NCBI RefSeq assembly: GCF_900110705.1
Contig: NZ_FOEJ01000005.1
Coordinates: 248,001 to 312,000, forward strand
Direction of reading: 5' to 3'
Source of the DNA: Loktanella sp. DSM 29012
GTDB lineage: Bacteria > Pseudomonadota > Alphaproteobacteria > Rhodobacterales > Rhodobacteraceae
DNA length: 64,000 nucleotides
In this document: positions 63,752-64,000 of the stretch, one piece after another
Layout: each line of letters opens with the position of its first letter
Numbering within the stretch: position 1 is the stretch's first letter
Notes under the pieces: model-generated
The model's input: only the letters and a program-made list of their open reading frames with translations
The model's database searches: none
What the model was told of the DNA's origin: nothing
Position numbers and translations under genes: made by a program

Positions 63752-64000
63752 ATGCTCAATACCGTCGTCACCGGCACCGCCACGGACAAACCCGCGTTGC
63801 TGATCGCGCACGGGTTGTTCGGATCGGCCCGCAACTGGGGTGTGATCGCCAAACGGCTGGCCGACACGCGGCGGGTCATCGCGGTAGACATGCGCAACCA
63901 CGGAGACAGTTTTCACAGCGATACGCACCGCTATCCCGAGATGGCCGAGGATCTGGCAGAGGTCATTGCCGCGCAAGACGGTCCCGCTGACGTCATGGGA
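63752..64000 (+). CDS. alpha/beta hydrolase, 3' end cut off by window edge
   Basis: The first 83 codons are visible, from ATG 63752 with GAGGAGG upstream. LLIAHGLFGSARNWGVIAKR has the oxyanion HG motif and the helix after it, followed by VIAVDMRNHGDSFHSDTHRY and the start of the next strand-turn region, typical of YbfF-like esterases. The nucleophile elbow and catalytic triad lie outside the window. Divergent from the small membrane protein gene. Confidence 0.8.
   Translation, partial: MLNTVVTGTATDKPALLIAHGLFGSARNWGVIAKRLADTRRVIAVDMRNHGDSFHSDTHRYPEMAEDLAEVIAAQDGPADVMG

Overview
The window is chromosomal DNA of a GC-rich alphaproteobacterium, most likely a marine Roseobacter-group member of the Rhodobacterales. 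This rests on the gene families and neighbourhoods (dnaG next to an RpoD with a long acidic insert, MntX with a Mur-like box, tandem MerR regulators beside a fadE/fadA/fadJ cluster, a multimodular MaeB, PrpE), an iron-Rhodo-type operator, and a GGAGTATTTTTGGCAAGATG element that recurs four times. The species cannot be named from the sequence.

Layout. 1-6722: the right part of a P2-type prophage tail module (sheath FI, tube FII, chaperone E/E' with a -1 frameshift site, tape measure T, U, X, D), cut by the window's left edge. 6871-7942: a Mu Com-like zinc protein overlapping a C5-cytosine DNA methyltransferase. 8098-11752: a visibly AT-richer cassette of three genes (DprA-like SLOG protein, ComF-like phosphoribosyltransferase, and a GHKL ATPase fused to a PD-(D/E)XK-type nuclease), preceded by a short leader ORF. 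It occupies the cargo position at the end of a P2-like prophage and is the best candidate for an undescribed defence system here. 11753-12114: short tandem and direct repeats plus two inverted DnaA boxes.

The rest is mainly core genome. 12115-16054: nrdR-ribD, then queC-queD-queE-queF (preQ0 synthesis and reduction to preQ1). 16071-19117: sensor kinase, FeeM-like N-acyl amino acid synthase and methyltransferase, a possible signalling unit. 19594-24219: a small ORF, then divergent iron genes (DUF2218 pair on one side; binding protein, two permeases and ATPase on the other) around a palindromic iron-Rhodo box. 24236-26802: YjbQ, an SDR, and a divergent HxlR/QorB-like pair. 26856-31254: HlyU-family protein, rpoD, dnaG. 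31391-34886: MATE exporter with two thioesterases, and mntX with a Mur-like box. 34940-42715: two MerR regulators, acyl-CoA dehydrogenase, a small RHH-like protein, a GST, thiolase, an NTF2-like protein and FadJ (fatty-acid beta-oxidation). 42824-48413: Hint protein, sulfotransferase, acyl-CoA ligase, a membrane protein and a SPOR protein. 48501-53039: cdd-deoA-deoB-add-upp nucleoside salvage operon. 53161-59726: two DUF3072 proteins, a VOC-cupin protein, maeB, prpE and a CIA30 protein. 59756-60277: an AT-rich foreign gene with a HEPN-like R-x4-H motif. 60289-64000: nadK, glyA, a FrnE-type DsbA protein, a small membrane protein and a truncated alpha/beta hydrolase.

I saw no rRNA, tRNA, CRISPR array, integrase or transposase. 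All protein identifications come from reading motifs by eye, without a database search.
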